DNA from: CAZART01 sp964487555
GTDB lineage: Bacteria > Bacteroidota > Rhodothermia > Rhodothermales > VXPQ01
Length of the DNA: 41,958 bases
Direction of reading: 5' to 3'
NCBI GenBank assembly: GCA_964487555.1
Contig: CAZART010000038.1
Location: 1 to 41,958, forward strand
The notes beneath the pieces are model-generated. The model worked only from the letters and a program-made list of their open reading frames with translations, was not told the DNA's origin and searched no databases. The number at the start of each line of letters is the position of its first letter. Position 1 is the first letter of the stretch. The translations under genes were made by a program, and so were the position numbers. Below are positions 32,412-41,904 of the stretch, in pieces.

Positions 32412-35141
32412 ATGAAAAATCTCAGCCTCGAACGATGGGAGCAGATCGATACGCTCTTTGCCGAAGCGCTCGAGCGCCCTTCGGACGAGCGTACGGCATA
32501 CCTGCGTGCTGCCTGCGGAGAAGATCCAATCCTCTATCACGAAGTGCTCGCACTTCTCGAATGCGATAGCAAAGCCGAAGAGATCCTGGGCGAGTCGGTC
32601 ACCCAATACGCGACCTCGGTTCTGGCGGATCTCGACGTCTATCTGGGAACTGAACTTGATGCGAAGCCCGGCAGCGAGCAGATCGGACCGTATCGGATCG
32701 TCCGGGTACTCGGACAGGGCGGCGTAGGAACGGTCTATCTGGCCGATCGGGCGGACGGCATGTTTGAGCGGCAGGTCGCGCTCAAGCTGGTCAAGCGTGG
32801 TATGGATACCGACGAGATCCTACGCCGCTTTCGCGCCGAGCGCCAGATACTGGCGGGGCTCCAGCACATCTATATTGCCGGCCTCTTCGACGGCGGGGTT
32901 GCCGACGACGGGAGGCCGTATCTCGTGATGGAGTACGTCGAAGGCCGGCCGATCGACGCGTACTGCGATTCGCAACAGTTGTCTGTCAACGAGCGGCTGA
33001 AGCTATTCCAGCACGTGTGCGACGCTGTGCAATATGCTCACCAGAACCTCGTCGTCCACCGAGATCTGAAGCCATCCAACATTCTCGTTAGCGAAGACGG
33101 TCAGGTAAAGCTGTTGGACTTCGGCATCGCCAAGTTGTTATCGGATGAGGCCGACCGCTCGATGCCGCTGACGCAGGTGGGGCGGCGCGTCATGACGCCG
33201 GCATACGCCGCCCCTGAACAGATTTCCGGCGACGCCGTGACGACGTCGACCGACGTTTACGCTCTGGGCGTTGTCCTCTACGAGCTGCTAACGGGCCACC
33301 GACCCGCTCGTCCGCTTGCAGACGGTCACGCGACCCGCTCGGTGAAGCCTCCCTCCTCCGCCGTCGCGAACGCCGTAGAACGCCGCCGCGCCGACGGCAC
33401 GACGGAGAAGCTGACGCCCGAGCAGGTGTGCCGTGCCCGCCGTACGAACCCGGACCGGCTCCGGCGCCGGCTGCAAGGCGATCTGGACACGATCCTCCTC
33501 AAGACGCTGCGCCAGGAACCCGACCGCCGATACGCCTCCGCCAACGCCCTTGTAGAAGACATCAAACGACACCTGGGCGGAATGCCGGTGCAGGCCCGGC
33601 CCGACTCGATGGGCTACAGGATGACGAAGTTCGTCCGTCGCCACCGCATCGGCGTCGCGATAATGAGCGCATTCATTCTCCTGGTTGCCGCCATCGTAAC
33701 CTTATTCACGGTACGCGTCGCCGAAGAACGAAATGTCGCGCGCCAGGAGCGCGACAAGGCCGAGGAGGTGTCCGCTTTCCTCGAGGGGCTCTTCGATGCC
33801 TCTGATCCCTTCGCCCCCGAACGCCTGGATACCCTGGAGGTGCGTGCGTTCCTCGAACGCGGCGCCGAGCAGATCCAACACCAGCTGCCCGATCAGCCGC
33901 TTATCCAGGCGCAGATGCTTACCGTGATGGGGGGCGTTTATCGGAAACTCGGTCTGTTCGACGCCGCTCGGAACGTACTCGAACAGGCACTGCACACCCA
34001 ACTGATGCAACCGGTCCCTCCTCTCGATCTGGCCGCGACACAGGCTCGCCTCGCCGCCGTTTACAAGGAGCAGGAACGTATGCAGGAGGCCGACTCGCTG
34101 ACGCGGCTTGTGCTGGCCACGCGCCGGGCCTTACTCGAACCTAACCATCCGGACGTAGCGGCTGCCCTCACAGCGCGGGGCATACTGCTGCGGGACCTGG
34201 CGAATTTTGAAGATTCGGAGCCGCTCTTTCAGGAGGCATTGGCCATCTATCGGCAGGCGTATGGAGAGGACGATCTCCAGGTACTTAGCGTACTCAATGA
34301 ACTGGCCGTCCTCGCCAACGACCGGGGCGAATATGCCTCCGCCGAAGTACAATTCCGCGAGCTTATTGCGAAACGCCGAGCCGTCCTCGGCGATGACCAC
34401 CCGCAGATCGCAGTCACTCTCGATAACCTCGCAACCGTCCTGCGGAGCCAGGGTAAGTACGATGAATCCGAAGCGCCCGTTCGCGAAGCGCTCGCCATCA
34501 ACCGCAGCGTCTTTGGCGACGTCCACCCAAACATTCCCGGTAACCTGGCGACGCTGGCGGCCGTTTACCGGCGGCGGGGGGCGTACGACGAGGCCGAACG
34601 GCTGATTCGAGAATCGCTCGCAATTCAGCGCCGGCTGCGTGGCGACGAGTCGGGCGTGCTGGCCTTCCCACTGACGAATCTCGGGGAAGTACTTCGCGAA
34701 AAGAGAGACTTCGCGGGCGCCGAAGAAGCTCATCGGGAAGCCCTGCGCCTGGTTCGCCAACAGATGGGCGACGAGAACCCGGGCGTGGGAATCATTACGG
34801 GATTTGTAGCGGGTGTGCTGTCTGAGAAGGGGGATCACGCCCGTGCGGAGCCGCTCTTCCGAGAGGCGCTGAATCTCTTACGGCGCGTTCTGCCTGAAGG
34901 CCACGAGCGGACGAGCGGAATGGCCAGCGGCCTGGGTACATCGCTCGTGCACCTGGGCCGGTATGAAGAAGCCGAGCCGCTGCTGTTGGAAGGATACCGA
35001 GGACGAATTGAGGTGTTCGACGCAGCCGACGACCGGACACAGCGTGCGATCCAGGGCCTCGTCACTCTTTACGAATCCTGGAACAAGCCCGATGAAGCTG
35101 CGGAATTCCGGACGCTGCTGACGCCGACGGAAACGCCCTGA
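32412..35141 (+). CDS. Ser/Thr protein kinase with membrane span and TPR repeats
   Basis: 909 residues. The first 85 are the conserved leader (LERWEQIDTLFAEALERPSDERTAYL). Kinase domain: glycine loop GQGGVG (101-106), Lys125 in VALKLVK, HRDLKPSN with Asp218, DFG with Asp236, and TPAYAAPEQ. All catalytic residues are present. One segment usually reading HHPNIARLLDGG appears here as QHIYIAGLFDGG. One membrane span lies at about 412-436, followed by a charged stalk (ARQERDKAEEVSAFLEGLFDA) and ten or so TPR repeats of the kinesin-light-chain spacing (42 residues, DHPQIAVTLDNLATVLRSQGKYDESE type). The kinase should face the cytoplasm and the TPR the periplasm. The sigma gene it would normally be paired with is decayed. 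Confidence 0.93.
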   Translation: MKNLSLERWEQIDTLFAEALERPSDERTAYLRAACGEDPILYHEVLALLECDSKAEEILGESVTQYATSVLADLDVYLGTELDAKPGSEQIGPYRIVRVLGQGGVGTVYLADRADGMFERQVALKLVKRGMDTDEILRRFRAERQILAGLQHIYIAGLFDGGVADDGRPYLVMEYVEGRPIDAYCDSQQLSVNERLKLFQHVCDAVQYAHQNLVVHRDLKPSNILVSEDGQVKLLDFGIAKLLSDEADRSMPLTQVGRRVMTPAYAAPEQISGDAVTTSTDVYALGVVLYELLTGHRPARPLADGHATRSVKPPSSAVANAVERRRADGTTEKLTPEQVCRARRTNPDRLRRRLQGDLDTILLKTLRQEPDRRYASANALVEDIKRHLGGMPVQARPDSMGYRMTKFVRRHRIGVAIMSAFILLVAAIVTLFTVRVAEERNVARQERDKAEEVSAFLEGLFDASDPFAPERLDTLEVRAFLERGAEQIQHQLPDQPLIQAQMLTVMGGVYRKLGLFDAARNVLEQALHTQLMQPVPPLDLAATQARLAAVYKEQERMQEADSLTRLVLATRRALLEPNHPDVAAALTARGILLRDLANFEDSEPLFQEALAIYRQAYGEDDLQVLSVLNELAVLANDRGEYASAEVQFRELIAKRRAVLGDDHPQIAVTLDNLATVLRSQGKYDESEAPVREALAINRSVFGDVHPNIPGNLATLAAVYRRRGAYDEAERLIRESLAIQRRLRGDESGVLAFPLTNLGEVLREKRDFAGAEEAHREALRLVRQQMGDENPGVGIITGFVAGVLSEKGDHARAEPLFREALNLLRRVLPEGHERTSGMASGLGTSLVHLGRYEEAEPLLLEGYRGRIEVFDAADDRTQRAIQGLVTLYESWNKPDEAAEFRTLLTPTETP

Positions 35142-35468
35142 TCCCGAATGATCACCGGCGGCCGGCGGATCGTTAGCAGGCGGACGAGCCTGATGACTGT
35201 AACGGATTTTATCCGATTGGAGGCTATCGACATTTACGGTAGGCCGAGTGACGATCTCGTAGAACAGCTTCGAAGAAAGGCCGAGATGTTAGGGAGCGGA
35301 GCCGTGCAGATTCATGACCTTCACGCCGGAATGGCACGCTTTCCGACCATTTGAGCGCGAGTTCTTGTCGGTGTGGGAGTGAGTTTCAGATTGAGCCAGG
35401 CCTGACGTGGTATTGAATAGCGGCCGTCGCCTCACGCCGACAGCAACTCAGTCGATACACATGCCGTT
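35142..35468. other. Spacer with one doubtful short frame
   Basis: About 330 bases. A 68-codon frame (35148-35354), beginning 6 bases after the kinase stop, ends in EQLRRKAEMLGSGAVQIHDL and could be a small real gene, but there is no ribosome-binding site or family match. No terminator was recognised. Confidence 0.3.
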
Positions 35469-36126
35469 ATGGCTCAAGAAGCCCGTCTCCTTCGTTGGTT
35501 AGGTCTGGTCGGCATTGCTGCGCTTTTGCTGCTCTGTGCCGCAGACGTCATCCTCGTCTATACTCCTCTGCCTGCCTCCGAATTCGATATCTACGCCGCG
35601 GCCGTAGGCAAACCGCGGTGACGGCTTCTGGTCGGGAGCTACCTCGGCGTTCTCGTTATCCCGTTCGTTCTGGTCGGACTCTTCCATATCTATCTCGCGA
35701 TTCTTCCTGCCGGAGCATGGTTCTCAAAACCGCCCGTGCTCATATATGGGTACGGCTATATCATCGGAGCCGTTTTTCACGGCACCATTCCGTTCTTCAT
35801 GGCGGCGGTTCGAACAGATCAGGCAGTAGAAGCTATCGATTCGCCCGAAACCAGGCGGGATTTCGTCGCCGACGGCGATCAAATCCAGCTTGAAATCGAG
35901 CCCGACGGCCGATTCCGCGGGACCTTTCGCACCTTACGGCCATCGAGCGTCAGCTCCAGGAAGATTGCGATCTGCTCTTTAGCGGGGTATTTGCCATCGA
36001 TCCACAGCCCGATAAAAAACCCGGCTGGGCGGCCGCCGCCGTTCTGGCGGGCTTTTTATGGAGCGGAATCACGCCTCAATCGGCCGAGGCAAAGCCCTCC
36101 ACCGTGACCTCGTCACTCGGTTGGTA
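35469..36126 (+). pseudogene. Multi-span membrane protein gene with in-frame stop and probable frameshift
   Basis: From ATG 35469 the frame gives RWLGLVGIAALLLLCAADVI and VYTPLPASEFDIYAAAVGKP, then a TGA at 35619-35621, and continues in the same frame with LLVGSYLGVLVIPFVLVGLF, AWFSKPPVLIYGYGYIIGAV and FHGTIPFFMAAV. At about 35925 protein-like sequence moves to another frame (ERQLQEDCDLLFSGVFAIDP, then GWAAAAVLAGFLWSG) and ends at 36124-36126, overlapping the sulfatase gene tail. The pieces resemble one membrane protein of the DUF6796 type with four or more spans. The TGA sits where a Trp would fit, so a single G-to-A change is likely. Sequencing error cannot be excluded. Confidence 0.65.
36014..36057. 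terminator. Possible bidirectional terminator at convergent gene ends
   Basis: An A-tract with CCCGGC (36014-36024) and a GGCGGGCTTTTT element (36046-36057) can pair, and a nested CCGCC/GGCGG stem precedes the T-tract. It sits between the end of the sulfatase gene on the minus strand and the end of the broken membrane-protein gene on the plus strand. Confidence 0.5.
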
Positions 36127-37779
36127 GCCGATTCTGTGCGCGACGGCCGCCAGCCTCTCCCCCACCTCCAGACTTAAAGGTTCGGTGTAGATCTGCCATC
36201 TGCTTGCGAGCGTGTCGGCCGATTCCAGGCGTTGGTAGCCGATGGACGCGCCTTCCGTTTCGCTACGGAGCGCGATCCGCCCGTTCCGGCGCTCCGCAAC
36301 CGGTGAGGCGGTGACGGGCTGATCCATGCCGGGCCACATCGACTCGATGAGCTCCGCCTCAGGCATCGGGCCCTTGTCGTCGATCTCGGACATCCAACGG
36401 TCCATTTCATCGCGGAGCTCGGTCAGCCTGTCCGCGAAGGCCGGATCGTCCGCCAGGTTGTGCAGCTCGTGCGGGTCGTTCTCGGTGTCGAACAGTTCCT
36501 CTTCGGATTTCGCCGGCCTGAACCATTGAGCCTGGATGTCATCGAGCTCCCCCGCATCTCTCATGCGCAGTAATTCCTGCATGACCGGCATCTGCTCGCG
36601 ATATGAGACGGGCAAATAGTAGCCCTGCTCCGTGTTGAAATTGCGCAGATACTTGAACCGATTGTCCCTTACGGCACGGATCATGTCGTACACCTCGTCG
36701 AAGCGGTCGGCCGCACCGTGGACGTACGCACGCGGAACGGCGGCCTTGAAAGGTCCTTCGAATGCCTGACCATCCACATACTCGGGAGGCTCGACACCGG
36801 CCATCGATAGAATCGTCGGCTTGAAGTCGACGAAGCTGATCAGCCGGTCATCCACCTCGCCCGCCCGCCGGGCATCCGGATAGCGAATGATGAGGGGCAC
36901 GTGCATGCCGGAATCGTAGAGCATGCGCTTCTGGCGCGGCAGCGGACCGCCGTGATCGGTGTACCAGAACACGATCGTGCTGTCGAGCAGGCCGTCCTCC
37001 TCCAGCTCGGCGAGGATCCGGCCTACCTGAAGGTCCATCTCCTTGATGTTGGAATACATCCGGCGGACGTCCCTCCGGCCCATCTCCGTATCCGGCAGAT
37101 ACGGCGGCACGGGCACGTCCATGTTCACATCTACCCAGAGGGAATCGTCGGCTTTCGCCCAGATCTGGGACTCGTGCGTGACGCCGAAATTGAAGATCGC
37201 AAAGAACGGCTGCCCGGGCTCTCGTCCTCTCCAGTGCGCGCGGGAACTGCTCTCGTCCCAGGTGGTGACGGGGGCACGGAATTGGTAGTCCGTCTTCGCA
37301 TTGTTGGTGGCGTAGTAGCCGGCCCTCCGCATGAGTTCCCCGTGCATCTTTACGTCAGGCGGCGGCACCGCTTCATACGCGATGATACCCGTCGGCATGT
37401 TCGCGGCCGCCGCGGCGATCGTCTGAGGGGTGACGTTGCTCGAGTACCATGGTCCCGTGCGCATGTGCTGCGCCCCGATGCGGTTCTGATACATCCCGGT
37501 CGCGATGGCGGCACGGCTGGGTGCGCAGACGCCCGAGGGCGAGAAGACGTGGGAATATCGCACTCCTTCAGCGGCGAGACGGCTGAGGGACGGCGTCGCA
37601 ATCGTAGAGTCGCCGAACGGGGGAATCGTGGCGCTCATGTCTTCCGCCACGAGCCATACTATATTCGGGCGGAAGTCCAGCTCGTCCGCGCCGCCGGCTT
37701 CCTGCTCTGCGGAGGCGCAACCCCACGAGAACAGGCAGAGCGGAACGAGCAGAAGAAATGAGGAAGGTTTGCGTGTCAT
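36076..37779 (-). CDS. Lipoprotein sulfatase (type I, formylglycine)
   Basis: 567 residues from ATG 37779; the frame is open 14 codons upstream. A type II signal peptide ends at FSWGC (Cys21). Sulfatase elements: NIVWLVAEDMSA with metal-binding E46/D47, the formylglycine motif CAPSRAA with Cys85, FFAIFNFGVTHES, TIVFWYTDHGGPLPRQK and LFDTENDPHELHNLADDP, the usual C-terminal segment. Cys85 needs oxidation to formylglycine by an FGE or AtsB-type enzyme encoded elsewhere. It is probably anchored in the outer membrane or periplasm and removes sulfate from a polysaccharide. A C-terminal extension of about 70 residues (GYQRLESADTLASRWQIYTE onward) is common in planctomycete- and Bacteroidota-type polysaccharide sulfatases. 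Confidence 0.92.
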   Translation of the reverse strand: MTRKPSSFLLLVPLCLFSWGCASAEQEAGGADELDFRPNIVWLVAEDMSATIPPFGDSTIATPSLSRLAAEGVRYSHVFSPSGVCAPSRAAIATGMYQNRIGAQHMRTGPWYSSNVTPQTIAAAAANMPTGIIAYEAVPPPDVKMHGELMRRAGYYATNNAKTDYQFRAPVTTWDESSSRAHWRGREPGQPFFAIFNFGVTHESQIWAKADDSLWVDVNMDVPVPPYLPDTEMGRRDVRRMYSNIKEMDLQVGRILAELEEDGLLDSTIVFWYTDHGGPLPRQKRMLYDSGMHVPLIIRYPDARRAGEVDDRLISFVDFKPTILSMAGVEPPEYVDGQAFEGPFKAAVPRAYVHGAADRFDEVYDMIRAVRDNRFKYLRNFNTEQGYYLPVSYREQMPVMQELLRMRDAGELDDIQAQWFRPAKSEEELFDTENDPHELHNLADDPAFADRLTELRDEMDRWMSEIDDKGPMPEAELIESMWPGMDQPVTASPVAERRNGRIALRSETEGASIGYQRLESADTLASRWQIYTEPLSLEVGERLAAVAHRIGYQPSDEVTVEGFASAD

Positions 37780-37890
37780 CGTGCCTTGGAGTAGGGAAAG
37801 CGTTCGACACACGATACGCAATCATTTCGGCACGATAAAGGGATGCCGGAGGGCGTCAGGCTTCGCCGGATTAGCCGCAACGCGCGTCCC

Positions 37891-39096
37891 TCACGGATTC
37901 GGCTGCAGAGGCTCGATTCGCTCCCAGTTTCCCTCCATGCTGTTCGGATCGAAGCTCGGGTCGTCGGTGCCGTAGTACTCGCCGAGACCATTGTTGTACC
38001 AGTTGTCGTACTGGCCGTCCTGGCTCACCTGCTGCCCCGAATACGGGTCCTGGAAGGTCGATCGTTCGTGGATCCCATCGATGTAGGAGTCGTGGCCGGT
38101 GTAGTCGGAGCCCGACCAGGCCGACGAGCCGCTGTTGCGGAAGTTCTCCATCCATTGCGCGTGCTGCTGATCGTTCGCCTGATTCTGACCCTGCATCATT
38201 TGCTGATGCGAGTTAAACCGCGCCTGGTTGTCGGCCATCCGTTGCTGATGCTGGGCCCGGCTGCTGGCCATCCACCGCTGGTGCTCCGCATTCGAGCGCT
38301 GCATGGCGCCGGCGTTAACTTGCTGCATGCGCTGCTCGAACTGAGGGTTCGGGCGGTAACTGCGAGTGATCTGGTCATTGATCCGAACAGCGTTCTCCAG
38401 ACCCTCCGGAGGGGCGGCGACGACGGTACCCTGTATAGTGCCCGTTCCCTGCAAACTTGCCGACGAAAAGTGCCCCACGTAGAGAATGCCGGCAACGGGA
38501 TTACCGTTGCGACTTCCCTTGAGCGGTGCTTCCAAACCCTGCACCCGCATCCCTCGTCCCGACCCATATTGCATCGCTTTTTGAAACTGGGCTGACCCTT
38601 CGAGCGTGGCGCTCCGCTGAAAACTGCCGACCGAAAGGTTCTGTATCTCGCCTCCAAGGCCGCGCATCGTCATCTGGTGTAGGACCTGCTCGAAGCTGGT
38701 TCCCATAAGCTGGCTGTACTGGCTGATGCCGAGGGCCTTGATCAACTCACCGCCCGGACCCCTGATCTCAAGATGAAAGCGGGCGCTCTGCGCAGTGTTC
38801 GGATCTGTGGCGATATCCTGCGTGAGCTTCCAGCCGTTGGGAATAACCTGGGTCCCGCGTGTCATTCGAAATCCGTGGTCGAGAATCGCCACCTGGGTTC
38901 CGGAGGCGGATGCAGAGGCTGCAGATCTTGGGTTATTGTCAGACTTCGTGTTCATGGGCTCCTGTGATTCGTTCATGGGCTCCCAGTCGTCGCTCATGGG
39001 CTCCCCCGGGTCGGATTCGTCCGTGTAGGTTTCGGTATTGCAGGCCGTGACAAACAGCAGAGCAAACAAGGCAAGAACTAGGGCAGTGCGGGGCAT
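37891..39096 (-). CDS. Lipoprotein with Gln/Met/His-rich helical tail
   Basis: 401 residues. Lipobox LFVTAC (Cys19), followed by a Glu/Met repeat (EPMSDDWEPMNESQEPMN, three EPM units). A globular part contains VAILDHGFRMTRGTQVIPNGW, FHLEIRGPGGELIKALGIS and GILYVGHFSSASLQGTGTI, similar in outline to proteins that carry a secreted-virulence or chaperone-like beta domain but not assigned to a family. Residues about 265-330 are an unusual Gln/His/Met-rich helix (NAEHQRWMASSRAQHQQRMA, FNSHQQMMQGQNQAN). The C-terminus is Tyr/Asp/Asn-rich. A metal-binding or surface structural role is possible but not supported beyond composition. It stands alone between the sulfatase and the kinase. Confidence 0.8.
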   Translation of the reverse strand: MPRTALVLALFALLFVTACNTETYTDESDPGEPMSDDWEPMNESQEPMNTKSDNNPRSAASASASGTQVAILDHGFRMTRGTQVIPNGWKLTQDIATDPNTAQSARFHLEIRGPGGELIKALGISQYSQLMGTSFEQVLHQMTMRGLGGEIQNLSVGSFQRSATLEGSAQFQKAMQYGSGRGMRVQGLEAPLKGSRNGNPVAGILYVGHFSSASLQGTGTIQGTVVAAPPEGLENAVRINDQITRSYRPNPQFEQRMQQVNAGAMQRSNAEHQRWMASSRAQHQQRMADNQARFNSHQQMMQGQNQANDQQHAQWMENFRNSGSSAWSGSDYTGHDSYIDGIHERSTFQDPYSGQQVSQDGQYDNWYNNGLGEYYGTDDPSFDPNSMEGNWERIEPLQPNP

Positions 39097-39261
39097 GGCT
39101 GGTGAAGTCTTTGTGAGCAGGTCGATGAGGCCACTGGCGCCTCTTATAATGAAATACGAAATATATAGTCCGATCTCATCACGTCCCTGTGCCGGGAGCG
39201 TGAACGCGGGGCCACCAGCCCCCGTCCGGTCCCATCATGAGCAAGGTGGAGGCCGTTGGTT

Positions 39262-41904
39262 TCATTTGCCCTGAAGGGATCCTCGCTCCGCCGCCGATCC
39301 GAACTCTTCCAGGAACCACGCCAACCGCTCCGCCGCTCTCTGTGTGGTCGGATGATCGTCGCCGAATGCCTTCTGGAGCACATCGTGCGATGCGACAAGA
39401 AGAGAATCGGCTGCTGCCACGTCGCCCGTTCGGGCCAGGGCTTCGCCGTAGATGCTCGCGGTACTGGCGCGTTCGGGATGATCATGGTCGAGGAGCCGGA
39501 CCCGGAGGTCGTATGCCTCTTTTACGACGGGCACGGCTTCGGTGATGCGATCGAGCGAAAGCAGAACGGCACCGATATTATGGAGTCCGTACCCGAGATA
39601 AGGGTGATCCGGCGGCAGCCCCTCCCGCCAGATTGCTACAGCCTGCCGATACGCTTCGAGAGCGCCGTTTACGTCGCCCCGCTGCCTCTTGAGCGCGCCG
39701 TTGTTGTTGTGGAGGATGCCTATGGTGGGGTGCGTCCCTCCCAGGTGTTCGATGGTGAGCGTGATGGCAGCTTGCTGGAGCGAGTCCGCGACCGCGTAAT
39801 TTCCGAGTTTCATTTCGACCGATGCGAGGTTGGACATGGCATAGGCTACGTCCGGATGGCGCTCGCCCCGAATGCGCCGGAATAATTCGAGGGCCTCGGA
39901 ATGGAGGGATCGTGCGGTGTCCAGATCCTCCAGGTCGTCTCGTATGATGCCGATATGGCTCAGCGTCTGCGGAATTTCAGGATGATTGCTTCCATACGCT
40001 TTACGGAGGATTGCGAGGGCTCGGCGATGAAGCTGCTCCGCTTCTTCATTGTAACCTTGATCCGCACGCAGCGTGGCAAGATGCCCCAGTGCTAAAGAGA
40101 CGGCGAGGCTATCCGCCGAAGCATGTTTCTCAAGTATTGCAAGCGATTTGACGAGCAGGCTATCGGCTGCTTCGTAATCGCCCTGCTCCCAACGCAGTGC
40201 ACCGATCTGACCGAGCCGCTCGGCCGTACGTTCGTGCTGCATTCCGTAGCGTCGTACGTCATGATCCAGGGCCCGAGTCAGGAGCGAATCGGCGCCGTCG
40301 TAGTCGCCCATTTTCTTCCTCAAACTACCGAGAGAGGCAAGGACGGCGCCGGTTTCCTCGCGTGGCCCATGAGCTGTGACGAGGTCGAGCGAACGACTCA
40401 GGTGCAGGTCAGCCTGCTCGTACATTCCCAGTTCCATGTACGACGTGCCGAGCGTTTTCCTCAACGTCGCCTCCAGATCCGGCCGGCCGCTGAAGCGCAG
40501 CGACAGGGATGCACCCGCTCGATCGAGCACCTCCGCCACCCGCACACTCGGCCCGTCGGCGTGAGGGTCGGGAGATGCCAGCATCTCCTGCAAGAAGGCA
40601 TTGACCACGTCCGCCCGGTCACGCTGCGCTTCTGCGATGCGCACCTGCGTCAGCGATACAATCAGCCCGGTGATGAGGGCGAACAAGACCACGGCGCCTG
40701 CAGCTACGCCGACGCGGTGTCGCCCGGCGAACTTGTGGATACGGTATCCGGCCGTATCCCGGCGCGCCGAGACGGGCAGGCCCGATGCATGCTTTTGTAG
40801 ATCTTCAGCCAGCTGCGCTGCTGCAGGATATCGGCGGTCCGGCTCCTTCCTCAGCGCTTTCAAGATGATCGTGTCGAGATCTCCGCGGAGGCGGCGGGCG
40901 AGGCGATCGGACGGCAGGTCGATGCCGGCCCGTGATCGCTTCGCCTGCACCGCCGTGCTGGGACGCGTAGGCTCCGAATGACAGATGACCTGCTCGATAG
41001 CGCTCGGCGTGCGGCTGTCGAAGCCGTACGGCCGATAGCCGGCAAGCAGTTCGAACAGCACGATTCCGAGCGAGTATACGTCGGTGGCCGTAGTAACGGC
41101 ATCCCCCGTCACCTGCTCCGGTGCGGCGTATTCCGGCGTCATGAGCGACATTCCGGTCTGCGTCATGGGTGCGCCGTCGACGGCGTCGGAATCATCCTCC
41201 GAAAGAAGCTTTGCAATCCCGAAGTCGAGCAGCTTCACGTCACCATGTTCGGTGACGAGAATGTTCGAAGGCTTCAGGTCGCGATGTACGATCAGATTTT
41301 GATGGGCGTAGGCGACCGTCTCGCAGACGGTGAGAAAGAGACGTAGCCGTTCATCGACGCCCAGGACGTGGTGGCGACAATAGTCTGTGATCGTGAGGGC
41401 ATCCACAAACTCCATTACGAGGTAAGGCTGCCCGCCATCGGCGACGCCTCCATCCAGAATCCGCGCGATGTTCGGGTGATGGAGCCTTGCCAGGATTCGC
41501 CGCTCCGCTTCGAACCTCCGCCGAGAATCCTCCGGAAGAAAGCCCGCCCGCATCATCTTGACGGCGACCTTCTGTTCATACATGCCGTCCGCACGTTCGG
41601 CCATCCATACGCTCCCCATGCCACCGCGGCCTACCTCCTTCACCAGCCTGTAGGGACCGAGGTGTGAGGGGGGATGGGCCTCGGGAAATGCCAACGGCAC
41701 GAGATCGAGCGCTCCACGATCGAATCTTCCCGTCGACTCCGCTTTCCTGTACGATGCGAGCAAGTGTTCGACGTCCTTCCGAAGCGCTTGATTTCCGGCG
41801 CACGCGACGTCTAGAAAATCCGCTCGCTCGTCCTCGGGACGGAGCAGAGCATCACCCAGTAGTTCCGACAGAACGGCCCAACGTTCGGGTGTGTAGGAGT
41901 CCAT
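39262..41904 (-). CDS. Ser/Thr protein kinase with membrane span and TPR repeats
   Basis: 880 residues and paralogous to the kinase at 32412 along its whole length. Leader YTPERWAVLSELLGDALLRP; glycine loop GRGGMG (92-97); Lys116; HRDLKPSN with Asp209; DFG with Asp227; LMTPEYAAPEQ. All catalytic residues are intact. The membrane span is at about 397-419 (VGVAAGAVVLFALITGLIVSL). The C-terminal 440 residues are TPR repeats of the 42-residue type (HPEIPQTLSHIGIIRDDLED, HPDVAYAMSNLASVEMKLGN). Kinases of this type usually follow an ECF sigma gene; if present it would lie beyond the right edge of the window. The gene starts 54 bases from that edge. Confidence 0.94.
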   Translation of the reverse strand: MDSYTPERWAVLSELLGDALLRPEDERADFLDVACAGNQALRKDVEHLLASYRKAESTGRFDRGALDLVPLAFPEAHPPSHLGPYRLVKEVGRGGMGSVWMAERADGMYEQKVAVKMMRAGFLPEDSRRRFEAERRILARLHHPNIARILDGGVADGGQPYLVMEFVDALTITDYCRHHVLGVDERLRLFLTVCETVAYAHQNLIVHRDLKPSNILVTEHGDVKLLDFGIAKLLSEDDSDAVDGAPMTQTGMSLMTPEYAAPEQVTGDAVTTATDVYSLGIVLFELLAGYRPYGFDSRTPSAIEQVICHSEPTRPSTAVQAKRSRAGIDLPSDRLARRLRGDLDTIILKALRKEPDRRYPAAAQLAEDLQKHASGLPVSARRDTAGYRIHKFAGRHRVGVAAGAVVLFALITGLIVSLTQVRIAEAQRDRADVVNAFLQEMLASPDPHADGPSVRVAEVLDRAGASLSLRFSGRPDLEATLRKTLGTSYMELGMYEQADLHLSRSLDLVTAHGPREETGAVLASLGSLRKKMGDYDGADSLLTRALDHDVRRYGMQHERTAERLGQIGALRWEQGDYEAADSLLVKSLAILEKHASADSLAVSLALGHLATLRADQGYNEEAEQLHRRALAILRKAYGSNHPEIPQTLSHIGIIRDDLEDLDTARSLHSEALELFRRIRGERHPDVAYAMSNLASVEMKLGNYAVADSLQQAAITLTIEHLGGTHPTIGILHNNNGALKRQRGDVNGALEAYRQAVAIWREGLPPDHPYLGYGLHNIGAVLLSLDRITEAVPVVKEAYDLRVRLLDHDHPERASTASIYGEALARTGDVAAADSLLVASHDVLQKAFGDDHPTTQRAAERLAWFLEEFGSAAERGSLQGK

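Noticed and set aside
35619..35621. TGA recoding as Trp or selenocysteine
   Set aside because: Other genes in the window end with TGA and no SECIS-like hairpin was seen after it. A mutation or sequencing error is simpler.
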